Assembly (NCBI GenBank): GCA_017550165.1 | Contig: JAFZQH010000022.1 | Coordinates: 62,001-126,000, forward strand | DNA length: 64,000 nucleotides | Source of the DNA: Lachnospiraceae bacterium | GTDB lineage: Bacteria; Bacillota; Clostridia; Lachnospirales; Lachnospiraceae | Direction: 5' to 3' | Part shown: positions 9,581-18,395 of the stretch, piece after piece | How the letters are laid out: each line of letters starts with the position of its first letter | Position numbering within the stretch: position 1 is the first letter of the stretch | Position numbers and translations under genes: made by a program | Notes under the pieces: model-generated | Told to the model about the DNA's origin: nothing | What the model saw: only the letters and a program-made list of their open reading frames with translations | The model's database searches: none

Positions 9581-10725
9581 TATCTGTTATTTCCTCCGAC
9601 AAGGTATATACGCGGGACACGGGGACTTATGTCACATGCGAATTCATAATTGAACCTGCCGCTTAAGTCTCCCAGCTCCTCCATCGTTATCTCATAACCC
9701 GAGTCACATCCCACGAGAGTAACCTCATCATTTATACAAACATCGGGGATATCCCTGACATTGATCATAAACTGATCCATACATATCCTGCCGACTATAG
9801 GTGCCTTTCTGCCTCTTACAAGTACGTATCCCTTGTTGGACAAGGTTCTCGGATAACCGTCTGCATATCCGAAGGATACGGTGGCCAGAATGTCTCCTGA
9901 CTTGGTGATGTAGGTGCCGCCGTAGCTGACACGCGCCCCCTCTTCCATGGTCTTGATATGCACTATCCTGGACTTAAGGTTCATAACTTTCTTCAATCTA
10001 ATGCCGCTTACATCCATCTCTTCCGATGGCAGAAGCCCGTAAATGATGATCCCGGCCCTTACCAGATCCATATTTGCCTCGGGAAGAGCAATGATACCGG
10101 CGGAATTGGAGCAATGCTTAAGAGGAATGGAAAGCCCGGCATCCTCCAGGTCTTTTATGATTTTCTTAAAGGTCTCAAGCTGCTGCTTCGCATAAGACAG
10201 GTCCTTTTCGTCCGCCTTGGAAAAATGTGTAAAGATCCCTTCGATCTTAAGGCAGGGAAGCTTGCTGATCTTAAGGATACTGTCTATGCTATCCGGACCG
10301 GGGCGGTATCCTATCCTGCTCATCCCCGTATCCGTCTTGATATGTATATTGACTGTACGGTTAAGGGCAGCTGCTTCGTTGGAAAGCTTCAAAGCCGTAT
10401 CATAAGAAAAAACAGCCGGACGGACGTCAAGTTCGATAAGCTGCCTGAATTCCGGTTCAAATGATGCTCCCAGTAAGAGTATGGGTTTACTGATGCCCTC
10501 ATCCCTAAGCTGCGCGGCTTCACTGACTGCGGCAACCGCGAAACCCCATAAATAATCAAGTTTTTCAAGCTCTTTTGCAAAAACAGATGCGCCGTGTCCG
10601 TAAGCGTTTGCCTTGATGACTGCAATGACCTTGGTCTCCGGACGGATAAGCCTCCGGATCTCACTCATATTGGACATCAGGGCGTCCAGATCAATATAAG
10701 CGGCGCACCTACCGTAATCAATCAT
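9580..10725 (-). CDS. alr: Alanine racemase
   Basis: A PLP-dependent fold-III racemase of 381 residues that makes D-alanine for peptidoglycan. The PLP lysine is Lys38 in AVIKANAYGHG. The catalytic tyrosine is in RVSYGGTY near residue 270, and the MDQFMI segment after RICM is conserved. Its ATG overlaps the TGA of the upstream coiled-coil gene (ATGA, 10722-10725) and its stop overlaps the next start, so it sits inside a tightly coupled operon. Confidence 0.96.
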   Translation of the reverse strand: MIDYGRCAAYIDLDALMSNMSEIRRLIRPETKVIAVIKANAYGHGASVFAKELEKLDYLWGFAVAAVSEAAQLRDEGISKPILLLGASFEPEFRQLIELDVRPAVFSYDTALKLSNEAAALNRTVNIHIKTDTGMSRIGYRPGPDSIDSILKISKLPCLKIEGIFTHFSKADEKDLSYAKQQLETFKKIIKDLEDAGLSIPLKHCSNSAGIIALPEANMDLVRAGIIIYGLLPSEEMDVSGIRLKKVMNLKSRIVHIKTMEEGARVSYGGTYITKSGDILATVSFGYADGYPRTLSNKGYVLVRGRKAPIVGRICMDQFMINVRDIPDVCINDEVTLVGCDSGYEITMEELGDLSGRFNYEFACDISPRVPRIYLVGGNNR

Positions 10726-11393
10726 TTAGTTATATTCTCCTGAGGAACTGTCTCGTCCTTGAGCTCCTTGCTCTTTTCGTCCCCTATATATTTCAGATCG
10801 AATATATCTATAACTTCGTGGCCGAATACGTTATGCATATAGGTATATGCGATCTGGTTCTCGATTTCTTTAGCCTTCTTGGATACTATCTTGTTCTTAA
10901 GCTCTACTCGGATCTTCCTGATCCATTCGCTTATCTCGATGATCACCTTGGAATTATCAAAAAGCTTATGATAAAAGATGTCCATGGTGGCGATCATGAG
11001 TTCATCGTTGGCCTCTTTGATAAGAGCAGGAATGTCAAGAAGTTCATCATTGTATGCATCTACCTTATCGTTGATCTCCTTGATAAGCTCCTGGTTCTTG
11101 GCCTGCTTGGCTGAGGCCTCGCCCTCAGACTCGTTCATATTCTCAACGATCTCGTTCATAAGGTCGGATTTGACCTTCTTTAAGCCCTTAAGCTCGTTGT
11201 TGATAAAGCCCTGGCGCTTTAACAGTTCGTTGAGTTTCTCCTCTATCTCTTTAATCTCAGCGGATTTGGGTGTAAACTTAAACAGTTCATGCCATTTCTG
11301 GTCCAGGGTAAGTATGGGAATATGCTTGCCCTTAACTGCCTTGATAAAATCCTCTTTAGTTTTGTTCGAGTCCACATTAGTATTGATTACCAT
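10722..11393 (-). CDS. Coiled-coil protein of unknown function coupled to alr
   Basis: I do not recognise this 223-residue protein. It is highly charged and predicted to be mostly helical. There are heptad-like coiled-coil stretches at about residues 40-85 and 90-125 and a basic region around 160-185 (KIRVELKNKIVSKKAKEI). No signal peptide or membrane segment is seen. It lies 21 bases after rex and overlaps alr by four bases, so it is probably produced in step with alanine racemase. A cytoplasmic structural or assembly role is possible but not shown. Confidence 0.75.
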   Translation of the reverse strand: MVINTNVDSNKTKEDFIKAVKGKHIPILTLDQKWHELFKFTPKSAEIKEIEEKLNELLKRQGFINNELKGLKKVKSDLMNEIVENMNESEGEASAKQAKNQELIKEINDKVDAYNDELLDIPALIKEANDELMIATMDIFYHKLFDNSKVIIEISEWIRKIRVELKNKIVSKKAKEIENQIAYTYMHNVFGHEVIDIFDLKYIGDEKSKELKDETVPQENITK

Positions 11394-11414
11394 GAAAAAC
11401 CTCGCAATAAATAC

Positions 11415-12050
11415 TTATACGGTCTGCTCATACTCCGTGAGATTATAGGATAACTGCATAAGGCTGTCAAGAAGATGAACATTCTCCACAATGATATTCT
11501 CGGGCAGTTCTATGTCTACGGGAGCAAAATTCCAAACAGCCTTGATATTACTGTCCACAAGTATATCAAGTATGCTCTCTACAGCATCCTTGGGAACAGT
11601 GATGGCAGCAATATCTATATCGTTCTTCTTCAGATAGTCAGATAGCGTATCAACGGACATTATCTCTATGTCCTTGATCTTACGGCCTATATAATCCTTG
11701 TTCACATCGAAAAGACCTCTTATGATAAAGCCTCTTTTCTCGAAGAAGGAATAATTGGCAATAGCCTGTCCAAGTTTACCGGCACCGATAATGACCAGGT
11801 TATGTACCCGGTCAAGTCCCAGGATCTTGGCCATCTCATTATAGAGATACTTAACGTTATACCCGTATCCCTGCTGGCCAAATCCCCCGAAATTATTGAG
11901 ATCCTGGCGGATCTGTGATGCAGTTACATTCATCTTGGCACTTAGTTCAGCTGATGATATCCTCTCTACATCTGCATCGATCAATTCTCCAAGATATCTG
12001 TAATAACGCGGCAGACGCCTTATTACGGCTTTTGAAATCTCTTGTTCCAC
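11415..12050 (-). CDS. rex: Redox-sensing transcriptional repressor Rex
   Basis: A 211-residue Rex protein. An N-terminal winged helix (about 1-80; AVIRRLPRYYRYL, then SQIRQDLNNFGGFGQQGYGY) binds operator DNA. A Rossmann domain (IIGAGKLGQAIANY) senses the NADH/NAD+ ratio. In Clostridia, Rex represses fermentative and NADH-recycling genes and releases DNA when NADH is high. It starts a minus-strand operon from a consensus promoter. Two candidate Rex operators occur in the window, at icd and serC. Confidence 0.97.
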   Translation of the reverse strand: MEQEISKAVIRRLPRYYRYLGELIDADVERISSAELSAKMNVTASQIRQDLNNFGGFGQQGYGYNVKYLYNEMAKILGLDRVHNLVIIGAGKLGQAIANYSFFEKRGFIIRGLFDVNKDYIGRKIKDIEIMSVDTLSDYLKKNDIDIAAITVPKDAVESILDILVDSNIKAVWNFAPVDIELPENIIVENVHLLDSLMQLSYNLTEYEQTV

Positions 12051-12095
12051 TGTATAGTTCCTCCGTCCCTCATCAATGAATTCCCTATCGCTCTA

Positions 12096-12124
12096 ATTAT
12101 ATAAAAACCTATATATCATGTCAA
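12096..12124 (-). promoter_or_regulatory. rex operon promoter
   Basis: Read on the minus strand, this is a perfect TTGACA (12119-12124), a 17-base spacer and TATAAT (12096-12101), followed by the rex ribosome site GGAGG. The -35 overlaps the stop codon of the upstream ABC-F gene. No Rex operator is visible over it, so autoregulation is not indicated. Confidence 0.85.
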
Positions 12125-14031
12125 ACCGATAAAAGCACCCATTTATCCATCATTTCCGATAGTTTCAGATCAATTTCACCAATCTCTCCTGCCAGTTCGT
12201 TCAGTCTGGCTGAATTGGATGATATCTCGGGATCATTCATTATATTTGTCAGTTCCTCTTTTTTTGCCTCCAGATCGGCAATCTCTTTTTCTATGGATTC
12301 AATCTGCTTTTTTTGTTTCCTGCTTTCGGCATCCAGACTTTTTTTCTTAAGCCAGTCTACTTTTGTATCAGAAACCCGGCACTTCGGAGTATCGTTATCG
12401 TAATTTTCGTCAACAGATCGTTGATTTTCAGCCCTCTTTTCCAGATAATAGTCATAATTTCCCAGATAATTGGTAATCATTCCCTTGTCAAGCTCAATTA
12501 TCCTGGTGGCAGTTTCATTGATAAAGTATCGATCATGGGATACCATAAGGAGGGTTCCGGTGTATGATTTCAGAACACTTTCAAGTATCTCCTTGGATTC
12601 TATGTCCAGATGATTTGTCGGCTCGTCCAGAAGGAGAAAATTAGTCTCTGAGAGCATAAGCTTGGCCAGGGAGAGCCTTCCTTTTTCTCCGCCGCTTAAG
12701 TCAGATACCTTCTTAAACACATCGTCTCCCGTAAAGAGAAATAAGGCCAGGGTATTACGGATCCTTGTCTGGGTAAGATCGGGATAGGCATCAGCGATCT
12801 CCTCAAAAAGCGTATTGTCAGGATCCAGGCTCTCCTGCTCCTGATCGTAATATCCCGGATATACATTAGTCCCTAATCTGATACTTCCTCCGTCCGGATC
12901 CAGCCTGTCCATTATAAGTTTCAGGATGGTAGTCTTACCGGTTCCGTTATCACCGATGAGAGCTACATGTTCTCCTCTTTTGATCTCAAAGCTAAGGTCA
13001 GAGAATAGGTCTTTTCCGTTGAAAGCCTTGGATATCTCCGTAACGGACAAAACGTCCTTACCGCTTTCGGTAACCGGTTCCAATGTGAGATGCATATCAT
13101 TGTTAACAGAAGAAGGAGCCTCTATGCGGGTCATTTTTTCAAGCATCTTTTCCCTGCTCTCGGCTCTTTTTACCGACTTTTCCCGGTTAAAGGACTTTAA
13201 CTTGGATATGACTTCTTCCTGGTGCTTTATATCCTGCTGTTGGTTAAGGTACTGCTTGATGGCAGCCTCCCTTAAGGCCTCTTTTTTTGCTGCGTACCGG
13301 GTATAATTACCCTGATATACCCTGGTCATACCACCGTCGATATCTATTATCTTGGTGGCGATCTTATCTATGAAATACCTGTCGTGCGATACGATGATCA
13401 CTGTCCCCTTGTATGACGACAGAAAGCCTTCAAGCCACTCCACGGATCTTACGTCAAGGTGGTTGGTGGGCTCATCCAGGATTATGATATCAGGATTTGA
13501 TACAAGGAGACGGCATAGGGATACTCTGGTTTTCTGTCCCCCGGAGAGTTTGAGGATATTCTTATCAAAATCTTCTTCAGTAAAGCCCATGCCCTTGATG
13601 ATCCCGGTGACTTCGCTCCTGTATGCGTAGCCTCCCAAATGTTCAAACCGGTGGTTTTTGTCAGTATAATCCTTCATAAGGGACTCGAGCTCGCTGCCGG
13701 TCAGCTCTCCCATCCTGCGTTCCATGCTTCTGATCTCATTTTCCAGGTCTATTACTTCCTGCTTGGTCTCCAGAACGGCATTGAATATGGTGTTATCCAT
13801 ATCAAAAGACTGGTGCTGGCTTAAGTAGCCAATGGTTTTATTCTTTGCAATTACAACATTGCCGGAATCGGGGGCGACCTCTCCCAGGATAATCTTAAGA
13901 AGGGTTGTCTTGCCGGCACCGTTAATGCCGACTACAGCAACCCTTTCTCTCTCGTCTATATTGAAAGATGTATCCTTAAGGATCGTATTGATCCCGAAAG
14001 ACTTGGAAATGTTATTGCAGGATAAGATCAT
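12121..14031 (-). CDS. ABC-F family ATPase (ribosome-associated)
   Basis: The 636-residue product has two ABC ATPase domains and no membrane segment. Domain 1 has Walker A GINGAGKTTL and signature LSGGQKTR; domain 2 has GDNGTGKTTI and LSGGEKGR. The interdomain linker is helical and charged, as in ABC-F translation factors, and the C-terminus is a coiled coil (about 555-625) like that of YdiF/Uup. Such proteins act in the ribosomal E site; whether this one resolves stalls or protects against antibiotics cannot be told. The frame extends 17 codons upstream, but MILSCNNISKSF fits the family and starts just after the icd stop. Confidence 0.92.
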   Translation of the reverse strand: MILSCNNISKSFGINTILKDTSFNIDERERVAVVGINGAGKTTLLKIILGEVAPDSGNVVIAKNKTIGYLSQHQSFDMDNTIFNAVLETKQEVIDLENEIRSMERRMGELTGSELESLMKDYTDKNHRFEHLGGYAYRSEVTGIIKGMGFTEEDFDKNILKLSGGQKTRVSLCRLLVSNPDIIILDEPTNHLDVRSVEWLEGFLSSYKGTVIIVSHDRYFIDKIATKIIDIDGGMTRVYQGNYTRYAAKKEALREAAIKQYLNQQQDIKHQEEVISKLKSFNREKSVKRAESREKMLEKMTRIEAPSSVNNDMHLTLEPVTESGKDVLSVTEISKAFNGKDLFSDLSFEIKRGEHVALIGDNGTGKTTILKLIMDRLDPDGGSIRLGTNVYPGYYDQEQESLDPDNTLFEEIADAYPDLTQTRIRNTLALFLFTGDDVFKKVSDLSGGEKGRLSLAKLMLSETNFLLLDEPTNHLDIESKEILESVLKSYTGTLLMVSHDRYFINETATRIIELDKGMITNYLGNYDYYLEKRAENQRSVDENYDNDTPKCRVSDTKVDWLKKKSLDAESRKQKKQIESIEKEIADLEAKKEELTNIMNDPEISSNSARLNELAGEIGEIDLKLSEMMDKWVLLSV

Positions 14032-14032
14032 T

Positions 14033-15241
14033 CTAATACATCGACTCCAGATTTCTTCTGATAACCTTAATAAATCCCTCACTGTTTAACACGATGGGAT
14101 CCTTTATGGATGTTATAAGGGCAAGATCCTTTGTCATTTCTCCTGATTCGATGGTCTTGATTGATGCTTTCTCAAGCTTCTTTGCAAATGATGTAAGCTC
14201 GGGTATCTTGTCAAGCTCTCCTCTCTTAGCCAAAGCTCCTGTCCATGCAAATATGGTGGCTATGGAGTTGGTGGAAGTCTCCTCCCCTTTAAGATGCTTG
14301 TAGTAATGACGCTGCACGGTTCCGTGGGCAGCCTCGTACTCGTAGATCCCGTCAGGAGAAACAAGAACTGAAGTCATCATGGCCAGGGAACCGAAGGCAG
14401 TGGCGATCATATCGCTCATAACATCGCCGTCGTAGTTCTTGCAGGCCCATATATATCCGCCCTTTGACTTGATAACCCTTGCTACTGCATCATCTATCAG
14501 AGTGTAGAAATACTCTATTCCGGCCTTCTTGAAGGCATCCTCATATTCCTTCTCATATATTTCCTGAAATACATCCTTGAAGGTATGGTCATACTTCTTG
14601 GATATGGTATCCTTTGAGGAGAACCAAAGGTCCTGTCGTGTATCTATGGCGTAGTTAAAGCAGCTTCTTGCAAAGCTTTCAATGGAAGGGATCAGATTGT
14701 GCTGTCCCTGAACGATACCGGCTGACTTGAAATCATGGATCAGTTCTCTGGTCTCGGTACCGTCCGGTGCGGTATACACGATCTCACATTTGCCCGGGCC
14801 CGGTATCTTCATTTCAGATGCCTTATATACATCACCATATGCATGTCTTGCTATGGTGATGGGCTTCTTCCAGGTCTTAACATTCGGCTCGATGCCGTTA
14901 ACTATAATGGGAGCACGAAATACAGTGCCGTCAAGGATAGCTCTGATGGTGCCGTTAGGGCTCTTCCACATCTCCTTGAGCTTATATTCCTCTACTCTGG
15001 CCGCATTTGGCGTGATCGTGGCGCATTTAACGGCAACACCCAGTCTCTTGGTGGCATTGGCGGAATCTATTGTAACCTGATCGTCTGTCTCGTCCCTGTG
15101 TTTTAAACCCAGGTCATAGTATTCACTCTTGAGGTCCACAAAGGGTTCTATCAGTTCATCCTTTATGATCTGCCAGAGGATCCTGGTCATCTCATCCCCA
15201 TCCATCTCAACCAAAGGCGTTTTCATCTGTATTTTACTCAT
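14033..15241 (-). CDS. icd: Isocitrate dehydrogenase, NADP type
   Basis: A 402-residue enzyme of the homodimeric, eukaryote-like IDH subfamily ([10 protein letters not shown] at the start, [31 protein letters not shown]). It oxidises isocitrate to 2-oxoglutarate and probably supplies glutamate synthesis in an incomplete TCA pathway. The promoter is clear, and a Rex-like operator covers the likely transcription start. The ABC-F gene begins just after its stop and is probably cotranscribed. Confidence 0.96.
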   Translation of the reverse strand: MSKIQMKTPLVEMDGDEMTRILWQIIKDELIEPFVDLKSEYYDLGLKHRDETDDQVTIDSANATKRLGVAVKCATITPNAARVEEYKLKEMWKSPNGTIRAILDGTVFRAPIIVNGIEPNVKTWKKPITIARHAYGDVYKASEMKIPGPGKCEIVYTAPDGTETRELIHDFKSAGIVQGQHNLIPSIESFARSCFNYAIDTRQDLWFSSKDTISKKYDHTFKDVFQEIYEKEYEDAFKKAGIEYFYTLIDDAVARVIKSKGGYIWACKNYDGDVMSDMIATAFGSLAMMTSVLVSPDGIYEYEAAHGTVQRHYYKHLKGEETSTNSIATIFAWTGALAKRGELDKIPELTSFAKKLEKASIKTIESGEMTKDLALITSIKDPIVLNSEGFIKVIRRNLESMY

Positions 15242-15262
15242 CTTTTGTTCCCTTTCATTCCT

Positions 15263-15280
15263 ATGTTATGTTTTTAACAA
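15263..15280. promoter_or_regulatory. Candidate Rex operator at the icd promoter
   Basis: On the minus strand the 18-mer reads TTGTTAA-AAAC-ATAACAT, matching the clostridial Rex pattern TTGTTAA-N4-TTAACAA at 12 of 14 fixed positions. It lies just downstream of the -10 box, over the expected transcription start, a good place for repression. Prediction only. Confidence 0.45.
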
Positions 15281-15288
15281 TTTCTCGT

Positions 15289-15317
15289 ATTATATACTTA
15301 TTTTTCTTTTAGTGCAA
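15289..15317 (-). promoter_or_regulatory. icd promoter
   Basis: On the minus strand, TTGCAC (15312-15317), a 17-base spacer and TATAAT (15289-15294). The leader is about 45 bases long and ends in a weak ribosome site. Confidence 0.7.
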
Positions 15318-15322
15318 TAGAT

Positions 15323-16120
15323 TCAGCCGGTTAAATACTTATAAAATCCGTCGGCTATCTTGATCTCCTCGTATCTTCTGTTATACTCATCCTCTGACAG
15401 CTCATCTATGTAATTCTTGACGTAATTGCGCCTTAAGCCTGCCTCGGCTGCTATATCAACGCCCTTATTATATGCTATGGCTGCATCTATCTCTTCTGCA
15501 TAGTGGCCGATCACTACATTGCCGTTGATATGGAGCCTGGCTGTATAGCAGTCCTTTTTCTTATATGTATCCTTGATCACGCCGTTATACCTGTTGACGA
15601 TGACGATATTCTCATAGCGGAAATCATACATATCCTTATTCTTGAAATAATAGTCCTTGCCTATGATACTGTAGTTCTTTATGCCATACCTGGAAGGCAG
15701 GTTGACCTGCATGCCGTAGTCGGCCACGAAGAGATGGCCTTTTCTCTTCATGATGGTCCGGGTTGAATAAAAGAAGAGGTCATCTATATCAAATTTGAGG
15801 ATGTCATTGATGCCGATGTGGTATGTGAAATACTTGTTCCGAAGATATATCGGGGTCTTGAAGTACATGTCGTTATCCCGGAAATTAAAGAGGGTGATGC
15901 ACTTCTGGTAATCCAGGATCATCTTCTCGTACGGGAAATTATCCACGGTCAGTTCTTTATCGTGGAGGATATGGTCTGCCTGTTTGTATGCCATGTGCGC
16001 TTCCATTGCACTGTCGAAGCTTCCCAGGCTGATGTGCTTGTTCTTATACGTGATAGACGCGCGGTAATACTCGTCACCGTTCTTCTTGTGCGCCGGATAT
16101 ACGCCTTTGATATGTCCCAT
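15323..16120 (-). CDS. AP2-like / degenerate HNH / AP2-like DNA-binding protein
   Basis: The 265-residue protein carries an AP2/ERF-like domain at about residues 4-50 (YRASITYKNKHISLGSFDS, then EAHMAYKQ). A second lies near 195-240 (YTARLHINGNVVIGHYAEE, then DAAIAYNKG). Before the second copy, KNKDMYDFRYENIVIVNRYNGV resembles the tail of an HNH homing-endonuclease domain (DNRxxNL...N), but the usual catalytic HH/N set is not visible. AP2-HNH proteins are commonly free-standing homing endonucleases or DNA-binding derivatives of them. This may be a domesticated, non-cutting form. It is monocistronic and stands immediately downstream of structured repeat A on the same strand. Domain recognition is by eye. 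Confidence 0.65.
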   Translation of the reverse strand: MGHIKGVYPAHKKNGDEYYRASITYKNKHISLGSFDSAMEAHMAYKQADHILHDKELTVDNFPYEKMILDYQKCITLFNFRDNDMYFKTPIYLRNKYFTYHIGINDILKFDIDDLFFYSTRTIMKRKGHLFVADYGMQVNLPSRYGIKNYSIIGKDYYFKNKDMYDFRYENIVIVNRYNGVIKDTYKKKDCYTARLHINGNVVIGHYAEEIDAAIAYNKGVDIAAEAGLRRNYVKNYIDELSEDEYNRRYEEIKIADGFYKYLTG

Positions 16121-16153
16121 AGTATTATCCTTATAATTCTACTGATTTAGTAA

Positions 16154-16397
16154 TGTGTCATTGTGACGCGGCTAAAGAAAACATGTTCAACGGAAGGACG
16201 CTCTCGCTTCATTGTGGGCGTAGCGGACACTAATATGTCGTGAACAGTCGGAATCTGCGCGTAGCAAGTTTTACCTAGCGGAAGCAGATTCCTCCTACGA
16301 CATAAAGTGCCGACGCCCACAAAAACCTTCCGATTGAACATTTTTCTTTATCCGCTGTTATCTACAATATTATAATATTATCAATAACAATGACACA
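16154..16397 (-). repeat. Structured palindromic element, copy A
   Basis: Read on the minus strand this is the longest member of the seven-copy family. The main outer arms are GCGGATAAAG... (complement of 16352-16355 and inward) and ...CTTTAGCCGC, pairing 16168 with 16355. A further 11-base perfect pair, 16154-16164 with 16387-16397, encloses it. The core has all family marks: CGTCGGCACT paired with AGTGTCCG, the 7-bp stem TTGTGGG/CCCACAA, and GAAGCGAGAGCGT. The apical hairpin is expanded by about 50 bases and contains GGAATCTGC/GCAGATTCC. It lies 34 bases upstream of the AP2-like gene. A 64-codon open frame inside it is not considered a gene. Confidence 0.85.
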
Positions 16398-16440
16398 AGT
16401 ATATCTTAAATGCGCGTTGATATTACTACGATGTGCGACA

Positions 16441-16545
16441 ATAATACCTTGTTACAATATAATGATCGTGTCGTATATGCATAAATACCTCGTTACCACA
16501 TATATTATCACGTCATATATATATATAATTAACTTGTTACAATAA
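16441..16545. repeat. AT-rich degenerate tandem repeats between copies A and B
   Basis: CTTGTTAC at 16448, CTCGTTAC at 16489 and CTTGTTAC at 16533 recur every 41-44 bases in very AT-rich sequence. Partly similar flanks (ATAATG, CACGTCATATAT) follow. No gene or clear promoter is recognised. GCATGT-ATT-ACATGC at 16580-16594 forms a small hairpin just before copy B. Confidence 0.4.
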
Positions 16546-16602
16546 TTCTGGTATGTTATAATTCATGGAAGTTTATAGCGCATGTATTACATGCAAGGAT
16601 AA

Positions 16603-16788
16603 GTGCCGGTTGAGAATAATTCAAGGAAAGGTTTTTGTAAGCGTCGGCACTTAGCGAATGCGAAGCATGAGGTTAGTGCCGCTACGACTTACAACGTCTT
16701 AGTCGTAAGGGATCCTCCCGCAAGCGGGCCCCTCCTTGCGACATTAAGCGCAAGCGTCCTTTCCTTGGATTGATTCTCAATCCGGCAC
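16603..16788 (+). repeat. Structured palindromic element, copy B
   Basis: The outer arms are GTGCCGG.. from 16603 and ..CCGGCAC ending at 16788, pairing over about 29 bases with a few mismatches. The core has CGGCACT/AGTGCCG, the inner hairpin ATGC-GAA-GCAT and the 7-bp stem TTGTAAG/CTTACAA. It differs from most copies by roughly 45 extra bases between that stem and the conserved GCGCAAGCGT; the extra piece holds GGGATCC and CCCGC-AA-GCGGG. It lies 66 bases upstream of thrC. Confidence 0.85.
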
Positions 16789-16854
16789 GTATCATTGATA
16801 TACCAATCATAATCCAACACGCATTTTTGTCTAATAATCATATGGAGGAGCAAA

Positions 16855-18342
16855 ATGGACATATATTATAAGAGCACACGAAGCAAGAGCGAACGCGTCA
16901 CCGCATCCAAAGCAATTCTAAATGGCTTGGCTGAGAACGGCGGATTATACGTCCCTGAATCTATTCCGAGTCTGGACGTTGATCTCGCAAAACTTCCGAC
17001 AATGGACTACCGGGAGACGGCCTACGCAGTTATGAGCAAATTCCTTACTGATTACACAGAGGAAGAACTCCGCTACTGCATCAACAACGCCTACGATTCC
17101 AAATTCGATACGGAGGAGATCGCTCCCCTGGTCAAGGTAGGCGATGTATACGGCCTGGAACTCTTCCACGGCAAGACCATCGCATTCAAGGATATGGCCC
17201 TATCCATCCTGCCCTACCTGCTTACCACGGCGGCCAAGAAGAATAACATCACCAATGAGATCGTTATCCTCACTGCCACCTCAGGCGATACGGGAAAGGC
17301 GGCCCTGGCAGGCTTTGCAGACGTCCCGGGCACCAAGATCATCGTATTCTATCCCAAGGACGGTGTGAGCCCAATACAGGAGAAGCAGATGGTGACCCAG
17401 ACCGGTGATAATACCTTTGTCGTAGGGATCAGAGGAAATTTTGACCAGGCACAGACCGGCGTCAAGGCCATGTTCAATAATGAAGAACTAAAGGCGAGGA
17501 TGAAGGACAAGGGCTATCAGTTCTCATCGGCAAACTCCATCAATATCGGAAGGCTTGTTCCCCAGATCGTATATTACGTCTTTGCATACGGCCGCATGAT
17601 AAAAGATAATGCCATCAAGGCAGGTGATACGATAAATATCGTGGTCCCAACCGGCAATTTCGGTAATATCCTTGCCGCATATTTTGCAAAGCAGATGGGA
17701 CTCCCGGTCAACAAACTGGTATGCGCCTCCAACGAGAATAAAGTATTGTTTGATTTCTTTACCACAGGGGATTACGACAGGAACAGGGAATTCATCCTTA
17801 CATCATCTCCCTCCATGGACATTCTCATATCAAGTAATCTTGAGAGACTCATATACATGTCCTGCGGCATGGATACAGACAAGAATATGGAACTTATGAA
17901 CGAGCTGGGCAGGGACGGCAGATATACCATCACCCCGGCCATGCGAGAGAATATAAAGGATTTTTACGGTAATTATGCATCTGAAGTCGAAACAAAAGAA
18001 ACCATTGGCAGCATCTTTAAAAAAGAACATTACCTATCTGACCCGCATTCGGCAGTTGCATACTGCGTATACAAGAAATTCAAAAAAGATACGGGAGATT
18101 CTCGGCCGTCGGTAGTCGCATCAACTGCCAGCCCCTATAAGTTCACCAGGAGCGTAATGACATCCGTCGATAAAAAGTATGATGCTTTATCCGATTTTGA
18201 ACTTGTGGATGAGATGAACAAGATCACGGGTGTTAAGATACCGGATGCCATAGAAGAGATCAGAAATGCTCCCATCCGTCACAAGACGGTCTGCGACGTA
18301 GATAAGATGCAGGATAGTGTTGAAAGTTTCCTTGGATTATAA
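16855..18342 (+). CDS. thrC: Threonine synthase
   Basis: A 495-residue PLP enzyme converting O-phosphohomoserine to threonine. It is the long form, with an N-terminal helical extension and the PLP lysine at Lys112 in KTIAFKDMA. TATSGDTGKAAL binds cofactor phosphate. GGAGG at 16843-16847 sets the ATG at 16855. It is one of few plus-strand genes and stands alone downstream of repeat B. I could not identify a convincing promoter. Confidence 0.97.
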   Translation: MDIYYKSTRSKSERVTASKAILNGLAENGGLYVPESIPSLDVDLAKLPTMDYRETAYAVMSKFLTDYTEEELRYCINNAYDSKFDTEEIAPLVKVGDVYGLELFHGKTIAFKDMALSILPYLLTTAAKKNNITNEIVILTATSGDTGKAALAGFADVPGTKIIVFYPKDGVSPIQEKQMVTQTGDNTFVVGIRGNFDQAQTGVKAMFNNEELKARMKDKGYQFSSANSINIGRLVPQIVYYVFAYGRMIKDNAIKAGDTINIVVPTGNFGNILAAYFAKQMGLPVNKLVCASNENKVLFDFFTTGDYDRNREFILTSSPSMDILISSNLERLIYMSCGMDTDKNMELMNELGRDGRYTITPAMRENIKDFYGNYASEVETKETIGSIFKKEHYLSDPHSAVAYCVYKKFKKDTGDSRPSVVASTASPYKFTRSVMTSVDKKYDALSDFELVDEMNKITGVKIPDAIEEIRNAPIRHKTVCDVDKMQDSVESFLGL

Positions 18343-18365
18343 AAAGATAACAAGAATATTATAAA

Positions 18366-18389
18366 GGCCGGAGGCATCAGCTTCCGGCC
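18366..18389. terminator. Terminator between thrC and the MshEN/CheX gene
   Basis: GGCCGGA (18366-18372) pairs with TCCGGCC (18383-18389). Minus-strand transcripts get the tail TTTATAATATT, so it ends the CheY-CheX operon and may also serve thrC. Its ATAAAGGCCGGAG half recurs as the outer arm of repeat copy E. Confidence 0.75.
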
Positions 18390-18395
18390 TGTTCA

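Noticed and set aside
16147-16341. 64-codon open frame on the minus strand inside copy A
   Set aside because: It lies within the palindrome, has no ribosome site, and its sequence is explained by the element's stems.
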